A DNA stretch of 64,000 bases from Metellina segmentata (lineage: Eukaryota; Arthropoda; Arachnida; Araneae; Tetragnathidae): NCBI GenBank assembly GCA_947359465.1, contig OX375880.1, positions 23,884,714-23,948,713 on the forward strand, read 5' to 3'. Shown here piece by piece: positions 43,176 to 55,128 of this stretch. The position numbers were made by a program, and so were the translations under genes. How positions within the stretch are numbered: the stretch's first letter is position 1; each line of letters begins with the position of its first letter. A model generated the notes under the pieces. It was not told the DNA's origin, ran no database searches, and saw only the letters and a program-made list of their open reading frames with translations.

Positions 43176-43223
43176 CGTTGAGTTGCTCTAGCACGACGTT
43201 AACTAAAATTACCATTACCATTA
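43176..43223 (+). repeat. 48-bp SINE-tail insertion
   Basis: CGTTGAGTTGCTCTAGCACG then ACGTTAACTAAAATTACCATTACCATTA is only the last 48 bp of the SINE, yet it is flanked by the exact 13-bp duplication CCTAATTTTTAAT (43163-43175 and 43224-43236). A severely 5'-truncated retrotransposition event. Confidence 0.9.
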
Positions 43224-44452
43224 CCTAATTTTTAATACCCTTTTTATATTTTTCCAAGCTTCCGTTGATTTTACATAAATAATCTAAGAACCACTCCTGA
43301 ACTCACTACCAGCTGATATTTTCCCGCCCCTCTGCCGTCCCCTTTGCTTTAGGATGATGGTGTCGTATCCATCCCTGGCTTAGGACCATTCTGATGTAAC
43401 AAAAAGCATACATAAAACACTAACTTATATAATTATTAACTTATATAATAAAAGGATACAATTTTCGATGATGATGTTAGATCAATGAAAATCATGTTAC
43501 ACACCTTATTTCCTTTTTTCTATAGCCCCTCTTGATTATACAGCAGATCTGAATTTAAAGTTACCGAGTCAACTAAAATATATAACTAAACAGCAGCAAA
43601 GAAATTTATCCTCACATAAATTTCGAAGTACGCCAAAGGAAGAGATAAATTGCCAACAGAAAAATTCTTATGACATACGTATCTAGGTCATGTGATCCGA
43701 TTAGCCAACAACTGCTCCCATTCTCTTCTCATTGGCTATCGATTCTGTGACGTCAGTGGAAACAGTTGCATATCTATCCACTCGTGTCTCGTACCGTCGA
43801 CACTAGCGTGTCTATTGTTTCTTTGTTATCCAGAGGCTTGATTATCAATTATCATCGAAGATGGACACGTTTAAAGACAAATATTTAGGCGAGTTGAAGA
43901 AGGAATTCTTACTTGCATTAGACGAGTATAGTTGAAACGACGAAAAAATCGTTTTTGATGGCGCAATCCAAACCGAGAAGGAAATGAAGATGTTTGGAAA
44001 GCTTCAGCTCACTAACCAACACGATGTCATATATATATTTCAATGATATAACAACAAAATTTTTATTATTTGACTACTGTCACTTTTCTTGCCGGGGTCG
44101 TAAATTAGTCTCCATAAAAACTTAATTAATTTCAGGCATTACGCCAGAAAAGATGTGACTGTTTATGGAATTCAAAACAAATATTGAGTTGAAGTGGTGT
44201 TGCACAAAAACGGGTTTAAAATACACATCGGATGAGCTCTTGACAAAATGTTACAGCAAAACATTAAATTCTCCGTAAACAAATAGCGCGCGATCACTGC
44301 GGTTCGCGAATAATCTCGTGAAACGCGAGAAAGCGCGAGATTGGCATCAGGGATTGGCGTAGTTGCTAAATCCTTGGCGACGCGAGTGCCCGGGAGTTAG
44401 TCAATGTGGAATATCGCGTACCGGTCCGCGGCCCGGGGGTTGGGGACCACTG

Positions 44453-44705
44453 CTTTAGAACACTGCGGAAACATAGGCTACTTCTTTCCTGTCTTCAGAC
44501 CGATGTACAGCCACGAAAATTGGCACACAGGTAGTCCTAAAAGTGATTCTCGAAGCCTCAATTTTAAAGTCTAAAGTTTGTTTTTCTGCAATAAATGGAC
44601 ATGGACAAGGAAACATGTTCTACAGGGTTCGTGTATGTGCGTTAACACAGGGAAATGTCGCGATCAATTTGAAACACGAGCAACGCCGTGTTATTTAGCC
44701 ATAGT
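44453..44705. repeat. Helitron-related dispersed repeat, copy 2
   Basis: Same family as 955-1275: TAGAACACTGCGGAAACATA to GAGCAACGCCGTGTTATTTAGCC. The last bases resemble a decayed CTAG end. Confidence 0.6.
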
Positions 44706-45063
44706 ATAATATAAATTAAATTATACATAATGTATTCTGTCAATGAATTGACACATTCGTATCCGAAGGCCAGTCTCAACTGACAATTCTGGTGCGATGG
44801 GATTCGTACTCGTATAAAAGCAGTGTGTACGAATGTCTTGTTTTTGGTGCTACACCGACGCGTCTTAATGTGCATACTCTCAGACGGTGATAGTGTCATG
44901 AACAGTACACTGCAAGAGGCGTTTATATATACTACTAGCCACTGCATGGCTAGCCCGGCGTTGCCCATGGTGTTGGTTTGCGAAGCAAACCTCGGGCAAC
45001 GCCGTGATGTAAGTTATTACTATGGTGTAAAATTTTCCGCAGATTTCGAATTCGTTGAAGATA

Positions 45064-45708
45064 CAGTAGAACTCCAACTATCCGAATTACTGATTATCCG
45101 AATCGCTTTCAGAAAAAAAAATTAAGACGGAAACGTATTGCGATTCGCAAAATAATGATTCTGGATTTCAAATTCTAAATGATGATGAACTTATTGAAAG
45201 TTTGAGAGAAGAAAGTGTCGTTGAAGAAGATGACCTTATTGTCGAAGTTGAAGCAGACACGGGACCATCTGCTAGTGAAGCATTTGCCGGCTTAGAAACT
45301 GCGTTGAAGTGGATGGAGCGAAAGCCCAAGTGTGACAACATGCAACTTCTCATTATCAAGCGGATGCGCGACTTGGCTGCCCGAAAACGGATCAAGACAG
45401 TCAAACAGCTTACTTTGACCGAGATGTTTAGCAAGCAATGACTTCATTTACAGTACGGTACGTACATACTGTACTTATGTATAGCACTTTTAAGTATACA
45501 TAGCATGTAAAAGTATTGCCTTTTCATTTATTAATTAAAAGCTCTTTTTGTTTAAAAATAGTTTTTTTTTCTCCCATTTTCAACATACATACCTTAATTA
45601 ATTAAAATACATACTAGACCCTTTTTTCGGAAATAATCCAATTATCCAAATTTTTTATTATCCGATGGAGTCCGGTCATAATTGATTCGGATAATTGGAG
45701 TTCTACTG
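45064..45708 (+). mobile_element. Tigger/pogo element, internally deleted
   Basis: TIRs CAGTAGAACTCCAACTATCCG and, inverted, CAGTAGAACTCCAATTATCCG, each bordered by TA. Only the transposase C-terminus remains (45120-45441). Confidence 0.92.
45120..45441 (+). pseudogene. Tigger transposase C-terminal remnant
   Basis: The frame to the TGA at 45439-45441 has an acidic stretch (LREESVVEEDDLIVEVE), then SEAFAGLETALKWMER, LLIIKRMRDLAARKR and KQLTLTEMFSKQ, the standard tail of Tigger/jerky-type transposases. The DNA-binding and DDE domains are absent. Confidence 0.85.
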
Positions 45709-46252
45709 TATATTCAATTTAAAAATTATTTATTTAAAGAAAATCATATTTTTAGGTGTCAATCGAAACTGAAATTTCTCGCACATTTCAAATACGTTGA
45801 AATTTTTACTCTATCTTTAACGGTCAGGAGATAGAAAAATTAACTGCGACTCCAGTTAAAAGATTTAACGTTTGGCTGTAAAAACATTCCTCCGCGCAAA
45901 ATGAAAAAAAAAATAAAAAAATTCTCCGCGTGTAAAATGAAAGCGGAAATGTAAAAAAATAATTTTCTGAGCTTCTCCGAAGCGATGAAAAAATTGGCAT
46001 GGTTCCAAGGTCACGTGGGGAGAAAAAGTCAAGATTGGGCTAATCTTCTTTTGTCCGGACAAAGAACCCCGTAGAGAATAAAACTATTAAATGCATTTAA
46101 AAATCTTGTAATTGAATTTTATTCGCCGCGACGCAAAAATTGATAATTCGTACGACCTGTGTGCAAAATCTCATTGCTGTAATTGCCATAGAATCGTCAG
46201 TATTTTGCGGCCCTAAGCAAACAAACACTTCCTTTTATAATACTAGAGAAGA

Positions 46253-47161
46253 TTAGTCACTGCGTGCCGACGCCGTGATGTAAGGTATTAATCTGGTGTA
46301 ACATTTTCGGCAGATTTCAAATCCGTTGAAAATATATTCAATTTAAAAATTATTTAGCTGGCGGGTTTTGCTTGTATGCGGGAGTTCCTGAGCGGGTGCT
46401 CTCGATCTCCGGTGTAGCTGTAATGAAGAGTAGCGGCTTGAGTTCGTACTGAAGGTTCTTGGAGGTGGGGCGCACTTGTGGCTTAGTCTAATCAGGTTGT
46501 CGACGACAAATCCAATCGGGTTGCTTGGTAGCATCACCGTGACGAGAATAACTTAACTCTAGTGCCGCAGATTTCAAATCCGTTGAAGATATATTCAATT
46601 TAAAAATTATTTATTTAAAGAAAATCAATCGAAACTGAAATTTTCCGCAGATTTCAAATCCGTTGAAACTTTTACTCTTATTTAACGGTCTAGGAGATAG
46701 AAAAAAGAACTGTGACTTATAGCTAAAAGATTTATCGCCTGGCTGGAAAAATATTCCATCGCGCAAAATGAAAGCGGAAACGAAAAAAATAATTTTCTCC
46801 GCGTGCAAAATGAAAGCGGAAATGTAAAAAATAAATTTAGAATCTACGGCGATGAAAAAAACTTGGCATGATTCCAAAACCTGAAGGCAAGGTCACGTGG
46901 GTAGAAAAGTCTAGTTTCCGGAGTTTCTTCTCTCGCCGGTAAGAAACGCGTTAAAAAACCCGTTGGAGAATAAAACTTTTAAATTCATTTAAAAATCTTC
47001 TAGATTGAATTTTAAAATTCGCCGCGACCAAAAAATTGCGAAAAATTCGGACTAACTGTGTGCCAAATATCATTGCTTGTAAGTGCTATAGATTGTCAGG
47101 ATTTTGCGGTCGCGATACAAACAGACAGACAATCAAACACTTCCTTTTATAATAGTAGAGA
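46253..47161 (-). mobile_element. Helitron B, head to tail with A
   Basis: On the - strand it starts TCTCTACTATTATAAAAGG (47161) and ends CGGCACGCAGTGACTAA before T, a CTRR terminus. Only three bases separate it from Helitron A. Both share the CCGCAGATTTCAAATCCGTTGAA and GGAGATAGAAAAA blocks. No coding sequence. Confidence 0.78.
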
Positions 47162-47989
47162 TACATACCTACTTTTTTAAAAATTAACTTTACCGACGCA
47201 TTTTAGATTTTTTGTTGGAGAATGTCGGTTCTGTGATGACTACAACAGATTTTATGAAGCATTCAAGAGACGCACTTTTTTTCAGCAAAGAGCCGCGGGT
47301 TCCGTTCTTTTCCATTGTGTGTGTATGAGCGTACCATAAAAATCCCATTGTTTGATATGCAAGGGAAAATATAAATTTAGAAAACAGTTCAGCTTGTTTC
47401 TTATTTTCCTAAACTTTTAAAGCTGTAGTTATAATGGATAAATATGATAAACTAGAGTATCTAAAGTAATTATTAGTATTCAAGTTGCTGATAGCACATT
47501 TATTATCATTTCATGTTTTCCCCCATCACCTTTTAAATGCAACTAACTCCTTGAGTATCATTTATGAGCTGAAATTGATAGTCTGATTCTGTTTCTTTTT
47601 AAACTAATCATGCAGTTACAATGGGTAAATATGGTAAACCAGGTCACACATAAATAAATTACTATTCAGTAATTATTACTATTACTATATCTTTTCTTTT
47701 AAAGGCAAACTCATATTGAGTATCAATTGTCAAATGCATATTCCTATTAGACATGCCATTCAGTTTGCAGTAATCCTAGCTTATTTTTGACTATCTCATA
47801 ATTTAAATTAAGCAAAACTATATTTAGTTAACATAAATGCTAGTTAATTCTCTGAATTATTTAATTTTGAAGTTACAATAGCAGGCTGCCCATAAATAGT
47901 TTGAAAGTGAAACATGGTTGTGGATGGAATAGTTAATTCTATTTTACTCTCTTAACATATTGAAAAATTAATAAATAATTATTCATATA
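47162..47989. other. Gene-free stretch
   Basis: AT-rich, no supported feature. Confidence 0.5.
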
Positions 47990-50005
47990 TGGGTCATTCT
48001 TGTGAAATAGGAAAAATTGGCTTCTTAAAATTTTTTCAATCGAAGGTTTTTAAAACTTTATTTTTTTGGCCTAATAATTTTCTACTATGTTCATTAAGTA
48101 AATTAAAAATATCAGCAATCTAAATTATTAACATTTTGTTAAGGAAAAAAATATTTCAAAATATTGGAAGGCAGGACAATGACGAGCCTGCCAGGACAAT
48201 GATGAAAATAGAAAAAAATATATAAATTTCTTGCTGAACATTTCATGTGACCATGTATTTTTAATTCAGCTGATTAAGTACATAAATAAAATTACTAGGA
48301 ACATGACACTTCAGGAAATTATGGATTCCTGAATATTTAAGTATTGTTAGAAAGTAGGAACATTGTGGATAGCTATTACTGCAACTTTTATGCTTTTTTA
48401 ACAGATTACGTGTTTTGCTGTGTGGTGTTAAATTACTGCAATCAATTCTCAGCTATTTTTTATCTGTAGTATTTCTTTTTGTATTTTTCCATTTGCCTTG
48501 TATATTTTTAAAATTTTTCTTCCAGTTTCTTTATACGAATGTAGGTCTCTGCTCTATCTCTTCTAACTTTTTTCATTAACTTTTTTTCTTAACATTATCA
48601 TCTCTTGTTGTGTCTGGGTTTGAAGAACCTGAAAGTTGAATATCTATACCACTTTCACTTGGTTTGGGTAGCCAATTCTATCGGATGACAATTTCTTGTT
48701 CGATAGTTTTGAATTTTCTTTCCTATTTTTATAATTCCCCTTTTCTGCCTCGAACTCATTTTAGCTATACGCTTTACCACTTTTTTCTTCTTTTGGTTAA
48801 CATATATTTCACATGCCTCTTCAATTTATCTTGTATCAAACGTTATGGAATTTTTTTTAATATGCTCCTGATGACGTTTCTCAGCTAACCTTTTCTTTAA
48901 CAACCTTTCCTCATATGTTTGTTTCTTTTTACCACTCATATCTGTCCATATATTGTTTACAACTTATAAAAAAGAGCATGCGATAAAGGATATTTAGTAA
49001 TATCTAGACATTTTTAGGTGCAATGACAAAAACATTATGTTTTAAATAAAAGAAACAAATAAGTTTCAAAATTTCAAGCCCATTTTAAGGTATTGTACTA
49101 TTAAAAAAATTACAATGGATAATAAATAATCAAAAGTTAATAGTTAAAAGTAAAGAATATATTTGTCTTCAGTTAATAATTTAAATATTTATAAAATACT
49201 GAACACAAAACATCATTTTCCTGTCTTGACATCATTGACTTGGTATGTTAAAGGCAGGACAATGATGGCCAGGATAATGATGAAATAGGCTTGTTCAGGG
49301 CTTAATGGATGAACCCTTAAAAATTTCAGTTTGAATTTCACACACATTTAAGAAATATCTTTTATACACTTGATAATAAAAAAAAATTTAAAAATTTCTA
49401 CAAACATTTAATTTTTATCAAAGCCAGGAAAATGATCTTCAATAAACATAAACCTAGAACTCTGAACTTGTATGTGCTGACCAAAAAAAAAGTTGATAAC
49501 TTTTCAAGATGGCAGTTATTTATTTAAATAATCTCAACCCCAGATAACTTGAAAAGTATTCTTCTAACTCAGTGCTGTCATCTATTAATTGCCCACATAA
49601 TGATATCTGAAATGCCAGGAAAATGATGATATTACTTGGGACAATAGTTATTAAAGTTACTTTTGGAAATTTTTGCAATATTATTTCCATTATTGTAACT
49701 AATAACCTTTCAAATGTATAAAGAATCAGAATAAATTATTTACAAGAATATATAAATAAGTATTAAAACCCTAATGAATGAAGAAATTGTAAAATTTCAC
49801 TCAGGGACATGCCAGGACAATGATATTTGATATTTTAAAGTTTTAAAAATGTATAAAATAAAAAAATATGTCATTAATTTTCTAATTCTGTAGATTATAA
49901 AAGTGATCCTAAACTATTCTTGAAAGTTGACAAAATCTTCAGAGTGATAGAATTCTATAAATTTTGAAGGGACGTGAATTTTGCCTATTTTGCAAGAATG
50001 ACCCA
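47990..50005 (-). mobile_element. TA-flanked TIR element C with motif array
   Basis: Ends TGGGTCATTCTTGTGAAATAGG and, inverted, TGGGTCATTCTTGCAAAATAGG, each bordered by TA. A 15-bp motif close to GCCAGGACAATGATG recurs at 48170, 48190, 49253, 49268, 49423, 49614 and 49811, and inverted at about 49210. On the - strand from 48939 a short frame (MSGKKKQTYEERLLKKRLAE) and later basic stretches may be the N-terminus of a decayed transposase. Confidence 0.78.
48520..48939 (-). pseudogene. Possible transposase N-terminus in element C
   Basis: From ATG 48939 the - strand gives a very basic, charged sequence (QTYEERLLKKRLAEKRHQEH, then RIAKMSSRQKRG) with stops. This resembles the basic, coiled N-termini of some arthropod transposases, but I cannot name a family. 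Confidence 0.3.
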
Positions 50006-51216
50006 TATATACTATCACTCCCTGTTATTCAATCATCCAATTTCATGGTTAACACTCACTGATATTAAAAATGAGGTTTTAGTTTTACCTGAAGTACCAA
50101 GTAGCTTCTATTACTCCCAAAAGTGAGTTGAATCCGAATAGTTTTATTATACCAAGAAAATAAAAATATCAAGATTATTTTGAGATGATTCAATACATGA
50201 AGACACTTTGTGTAGTTATGAAAAAGCCTCCATTAACACAAATTGTTCTTCAAAGACATTGATAAGCTACAATTTACCCATAGCCCTCATATAAAATCTA
50301 TTTTATTCATTGATCTCAGTTACATCAGTAAGCTGTTCGATTTTCTTTGTGATTACTTACTTTTCGTCTACTTCAATAAATGTGTAATAAGTAAAAAAAT
50401 AATATAAATGAGTATATTTAAAAATTATTAATTAATATTTATTTATAATTTAATATTTTTCTAAATATACAACAATCTGGGATTCTAAATTACCATTGGT
50501 TAAATTTTTGGAAGTAAAATGGTATTTTATTTTTAAAGGATTCAATCTTAATGATAAGATTTTTATGTTGGAACATTTAAGTACATGGATTAGAGAAAAT
50601 AAACTTACAAACATTCTTTACATTCCTTTTATAAAATTTATGAAGATTTGGTTCATATTGAAACATAACATCAACTTTGTTTTTTCTGTATGACTTTTTA
50701 ATTACTCAACAAAGCAGATAAAACTAATAATAAAAGAAAATATATATAACATATAAAATAGAATTACATCAATATCACATGAAATACAAACTGAAATATG
50801 ATACATTGAAGTTGCAATATTTGCTCTAACATGCCAAGTGAATTGTATCTTGTGATTATAAATATATACCTTTAAACATTTAATTCAAAATTTAATGCAC
50901 TGTTCACCAGACTTTTGAAGATAAGGCAAAGGAGAAGGAATAAGATTAGTGACTTTTAAGTCACAAAACATAAGAACACATTTCTACCATTTAAGAATGC
51001 TTGAAGTACAATATATGGAATGTTGTTCAATATCATACAATGGTATTAACTTTTTATGTTAAAGATATTTTTTGTTCTAGAATAAAGAGTGTGTTCTTAT
51101 CTTATGTAACCTGTAACTCATTCTCATGACACCATTTCAAACCACGTCCATAAATAGTGAAATATACCTGAATACAATTCAAGCAATAGCACATAGATGA
51201 TCATAAAAGTCAAAAT
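50006..51216 (-). other. Region downstream of CCDC32
   Basis: Likely contains the 3' UTR of the - strand CCDC32 gene; several AATAAA on the - strand are possible. The 65-codon frame at 50496-50693 on the + strand has no recognised motif. Confidence 0.4.
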
Positions 51217-51348
51217 TTATCGATCAACAGCGATGTCAGTTAAAAATTCAGTGCTGTTTTCTGCCGATAGCTTTGCCAAGACATCAGATTCTAAAAGATG
51301 TTGTAATTCTTCATAAGTAACACCATTTTTTTCAGGAAATAACTTCCT
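51217..51348 (-). CDS. CCDC32: CCDC32 homologue, exon 3 (terminal)
   Basis: Acceptor TTTATTTGTTACAG on the - strand, then 43 codons and TAA (51217-51219). It encodes RKLFPEKNGVTYEELQHLLE, SDVLAKLSAENSTEF and ends DIAVDR. This fits the C-terminal helical part of vertebrate CCDC32 (a W/F-LQP-K-...-T-EE-Q-LI pattern). It joins exon 2 in phase 0. The invertebrate protein stops soon after this helix, while vertebrate proteins have a longer acidic tail. Confidence 0.88.
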   Translation of the reverse strand, partial: RKLFPEKNGVTYEELQHLLESDVLAKLSAENSTEFLTDIAVDR

Positions 51349-51871
51349 CTGTAACAAATAAATACATTTTTTCCAAGAGAAATGTAAATATCATTTGCTG
51401 TCAAAATTACATGAAGTGGTAAAGTTTTACTAGCAAACAAAATCAATAAAAATGAACACGAGTTTTAATTTTTTGTTTTTGTACACAATTTATGCATTTA
51501 GTCATTTAATCTCACAGCATGACAAAAAATTGAAAAGTGAATTTATCTTCAATTCAAGTTTCTAGATTGAGAAAAGTGAGAATGTATGTAGTATTTTGCT
51601 TTGAGCTTGAAAGTTTAATAGCCAAGCATATTTCTCTAAGAGAATAAACACTATAGAAAATATTGCCTAAAGTGAATCTAAATGGTTATATGAATAAAAA
51701 GTTATATACTATAGTGAATAAAAAGTTATATGTTAGATTACTGAAACATCTCTATTATCAAAAAAAGAGGGATCTAAATAAAGGTACGAGTTTAAATCTG
51801 TAGTGCAATGGTGCACCTAAAATTAGGTCCTGTTTTTTTTTGTTTTTTTTGACTCATCATATATATATATA

Positions 51872-52634
51872 CTAGCAGACCCGGCCAAGCGTTGCTGTGG
51901 CTACGGTTTTTATTATATTACATAGTAGTAAACTATTCAAGGAAAACACCAGTCATGGGGACCACCATGCTTTTTTACACAGTTGCCATTTGTCAAAATA
52001 CATGGCGACCTCCATGATTGATTTTCTACTACCGTTGATATTGAGCAAAAATCAATATAAAATAAATAAATTTAAATTTTTTAATTTTTTGTATTCAAGT
52101 ATGTAACAAATTAATACATTACAAAGTTGTTAGTAAATAACATGTAACACTTAAACTTATTAATGAGGTAGGTAGTGCAGATAGTTTTAAATTTGTAACA
52201 ATAATGTTTATTATTTTGAATTATAAAATTCCACTGTATTACTTTTACTATAATATGAATTCAGTTTATAATTCAGTCTAAATAACACGTGGCTGGCTAT
52301 GCTAATCACTGTATTGCGTTTACTACAAAATAAATTTAACTTATACTTTAGACTCAGCAACACGTGCTGGTTATGTCATTAATTTGTAGATTCTGTGAAA
52401 CATTGGTACTTTCAACACAGCGCCATCTGTTAGAATACTTACTCAATCCAGTCAACAGATACCGCAATAATTTGCAATAAAATAATATCGCTGCTATAAA
52501 TTGAGATGAATGCTATCCTATCTTTTAAGTTAGATCAAACTGCACACGGTGCGCAAATTTGATTGAAATCGGTTAAGTAGTTTAGGAGTCCATAGCGGAC
52601 AAACAACGTGACGCGTAATTTATATATATTAAGA
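51872..52634 (-). mobile_element. Helitron C, non-autonomous
   Basis: On the - strand it starts TCTTAATATATATAAATTACG after A and ends CTTGGCCGGGTCTGCTAG before T. The 5' part carries ACGTTGTTTGTCCGC and GATTTCAATCAAATTTGCGC, blocks common in arthropod Helitrons. No coding sequence. Confidence 0.8.
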
Positions 52635-53046
52635 TATATATATGACCAACATTACCACATTAATAACTCTGAGCAGAACAATGCAAAGACACGAAACTTA
52701 ATCAGTAGGCACCTGGTGCCCCTGCATTTTTTACTTTTTTTAAATATGCTTATAGACGTTGATTGCCATTTTTAGTTAAATATTAAAAATTTTAACTGTT
52801 TCATCAATCAAACATTAATTAATTTATAAAATTTACTAATTTTAAAATTTATTGTGTGCATAGGTGGCTCAAACTTAAACTTACTCTATTTTTCTGAAAT
52901 ATGTGTAAGAATACAAAACTAAAATATTAAACTTTGAACTGCACTGAATAAATATTTTGTAAAACATCAAGAGGATAGGGATGTTAAAAATACGGTCACT
53001 AAACATATAAATACATACAGTATAAACAATATGAGTAAAATGACCA

Positions 53047-53400
53047 TCATTTTAGTCTAAGTTCAATTCTTCTTGGCTTCTTTGTCAGGTCATTGAGAAT
53101 TTCTTCAGGTACTGAAATATTTTCATGAATGTGCATCAACACAAGCCTGTTAAGTTTTTCCCCACAAGTTATGTTACTTAAATAAGTTATTCGAGAGTCA
53201 CCACGATGTGCAATAATTGATAAACAGTAAAGAGATGTTTGTTGCATAGAGTAATAGCTTCAATTGCACAATTTGGTGCTTCATCCAATGATTTCAAGGT
53301 TTGAAACCACAAAGTGAGCACACCATAAATATTTGATGAAAGGTTGTAAAAATCAGTTAATTCACTTATGTTCACCTTTAGTTCTTTTTAACCCATTGGG
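53047..53400 (-). pseudogene. hAT transposase C-terminal relic
   Basis: Two overlapping - strand frames give NISELTDFYNLSSNIYGVL and, nearer the end, RITYLSNITCGEKLNRLVLM, HIHENI and KKPRRIELRLK then stop. The L-N-L-x-x-I-H pattern followed by a basic end is like the dimerisation region of ZMYM/hAT-type transposases. Short and frameshifted. Confidence 0.55.
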
Positions 53401-55128
53401 CATAACAATGACTGAAATAGTTACAGTAAATTTTCCTGTTTGCAGAATTTTTCATTAAGGGAAGCTATGAATGAATTCAAAAAGGGATGAAGACTGACTG
53501 TCTATAACAGTCTCAGGCTTATCAGCAGGAACATTTACTCTGTTTGTCTGCCAACTGCAAAGGTACAAAAAATATTGAACTTTTTGTAAAGCCTTCAAGC
53601 TTTAATCTCAGAATTACTATGTTGTTGGTTAGGCTACTTGTGAGCTCATCGCCTCATATATAATCAGAAGTTGATTTGATTCACCTACCTGATGTTGCGA
53701 TTCAGTAAATGAGCCAATGTCCAGTTGGAAGAAAATATAATTTTTCTGCAGCAGATATTTGCAAACTTTCATATTTTTCGAAGTTATCTCAAAGGAGTTG
53801 TCTCTCTGAGACTTGATGGAGTTATCACAGAGAGATTTAGTGAAGTTATAACTTCTATTGTTAACTATGTCTTCTGCCATCACATTTTGTTTCTTACTAA
53901 CAAATGTAAATTTTTATAAATTGGTTTGTAAGTACTTCTTACCTGAAGATGTCGTTGACATTTTAAAAGTTTGAACAAAAATCAGACTAACGTTCAGTAA
54001 GAAAAAAAAATCCTTTACAACGGATAATACTGCGCAAAGCAATAAACTCACAACCTCTTCAAAATCTCAAAACAAAGAGCTATGAGGGGGGGGGGGGACG
54101 CTGGTAGTCACTGACCGGACCAGGCTAGACACTACGAGCAGCACCCATTTGAAAGTACTACCATTTTCCCCCAGGCACCAATGAACAGGGCCTTGTTGTC
54201 CCAATATCTGGCTAAATGGGTTTCCAAAAGCAATCGCTGTGTGCAGGTTGTGTAACTGCTGAAAGTTAAAGATGGCCATCATATAAGCTGTCAAACAATT
54301 AAACACATGGCAGATAACCATGTATTTTCTTGATAATTCCTCTGCCCAGATCAACAATGAGCCAAAATGAAGTCTCCTGGGGCACCAAGGGAGCATCAGT
54401 GGTCTTGACTACATCACTGCACAATAGCAAAGGAAAAGAACGACACCACACTGACCCCATGCTATTTCTTTATACTCTTCCACAGTAGATTTTCTCTACA
54501 TTACCTTTTTGTTGGCTCGGAAGGAGGGGGGGGGGAGGGGGGTACTTGATCCTAAAACACCCCTTTGGGTGGTGTAGTGGGCAAACAAATCTGGTTCAAT
54601 CTAAAGAGTAAAAAGTGTGGGGTATCTAGAGATGCTATAGAGTTGATTCAAGCATATGAATTTGAAACATTATTATGTCAATAGGCATCAAGCTGCTGCC
54701 CCCAAAATAAGCAATGAGTGGTCATTTATGTATGCAGAAATTATAGGGTTTTACAAAACTCTTAGAGATGTAAAGCATAAGTTTAGGATTGTATTGTTTT
54801 GCTACATTATACTAATTAAACCAGTACTTATGGTTTAAGGGGATTCTGAACCATAGTGTGTGTGACCATCCATGCGAAGACTGGAATTCAGAATGAGTGG
54901 TGTGATACTAACTACTGGCTAACAAGATTGCTACGTATTTTAAGTTCACAACATCACTTCATAATATATTCCTGTCTTAATTTTTCCCACATATTTTATA
55001 ATAAACCACTTTATTAAACGAAATTTTTGTTCACATCAAGACCAAAACAGAAAAGCACTTTATAATTCACATTTTAAATGCAGATATAAATGGAAATAAG
55101 TATTTATATTATTATATTTATTTTTTAC

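Larger units (their letters stand above)
42670..44417. mobile_element. MULE-like element with 44-bp TIRs and 9-bp TSD
   Basis: Ends GCGATATTCCACATTGACAA then ACTCCCGGGCACTCGCGTCGCCAA; the two ends match over about 44 bp with one difference. Flanked by exact 9-bp duplications GTACCGGTC (42661-42669, 44418-44426), typical of Mutator-like elements. Internally, GGATAGATATGCAAC...TGACGTCACAGAATC...CCAATGAGAAGAGAA (42822-42880) recurs inverted at about 43727-43790. A short frame at 43860 (MDTFKDKYLGELKKEF) is unrecognised. No MULE transposase seen. Confidence 0.87.
34949..44452 (-). mobile_element. ZBED-type hAT, deleted copy 3, host of later insertions
   Basis: The hAT's own sequence is 34949-35397, 42568-42660 and 44427-44452 (one copy of each target duplication counted). 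It has the transposase C-terminal block (VFKLADKVAAFKSKL, 35147-35338) fused to the Bel/Pao fragment at the same junction as copy 2, and the right terminus GGGGTTGGGGACCACTG. The left terminus is missing: homology to copy 1 starts abruptly at GTTGATTGTTT. Two elements are inserted: a Kolobok/Mutator-like one (35398-42563) and a MULE-like one (42670-44417). Confidence 0.88.
44935..46249 (-). mobile_element. Helitron A, with a Tigger insertion
   Basis: On the - strand it starts TCTCTAGTATTATAAAAGG and ends GGGCTAGCCATGCAGTGGCTAG before T. The GGTTTGCGAAGCAAACC hairpin lies near the 3' end (44975-44991). A deleted Tigger (45064-45708) is inserted. Without it the Helitron is about 670 bp and non-autonomous. 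Confidence 0.8.
51349..55128 (-). other. CCDC32 intron 2
   Basis: 3.8 kb from donor GTAAAAA (55128 downwards) to acceptor at 51350. Contains Helitron C (51872-52634), a hAT relic (53047-53400) and otherwise nothing recognised. The 109-codon frame at 54067-54396 (-) lies in a locally GC-richer block with poly-G runs (54087-54099, 54527-54541) and has no family I know. Confidence 0.8.

Noticed and set aside
44823..45125. 100-codon frame across a Helitron end
   Set aside because: It crosses the boundary of Helitron A and the Tigger TIR, so it cannot be an old coding sequence.
54067..54396. 109-codon minus-strand frame in a GC-richer block
   Set aside because: No recognised domain; lies in a CCDC32 intron and ends in a poly-G run. 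Possibly a retrocopy scrap, unsupported.
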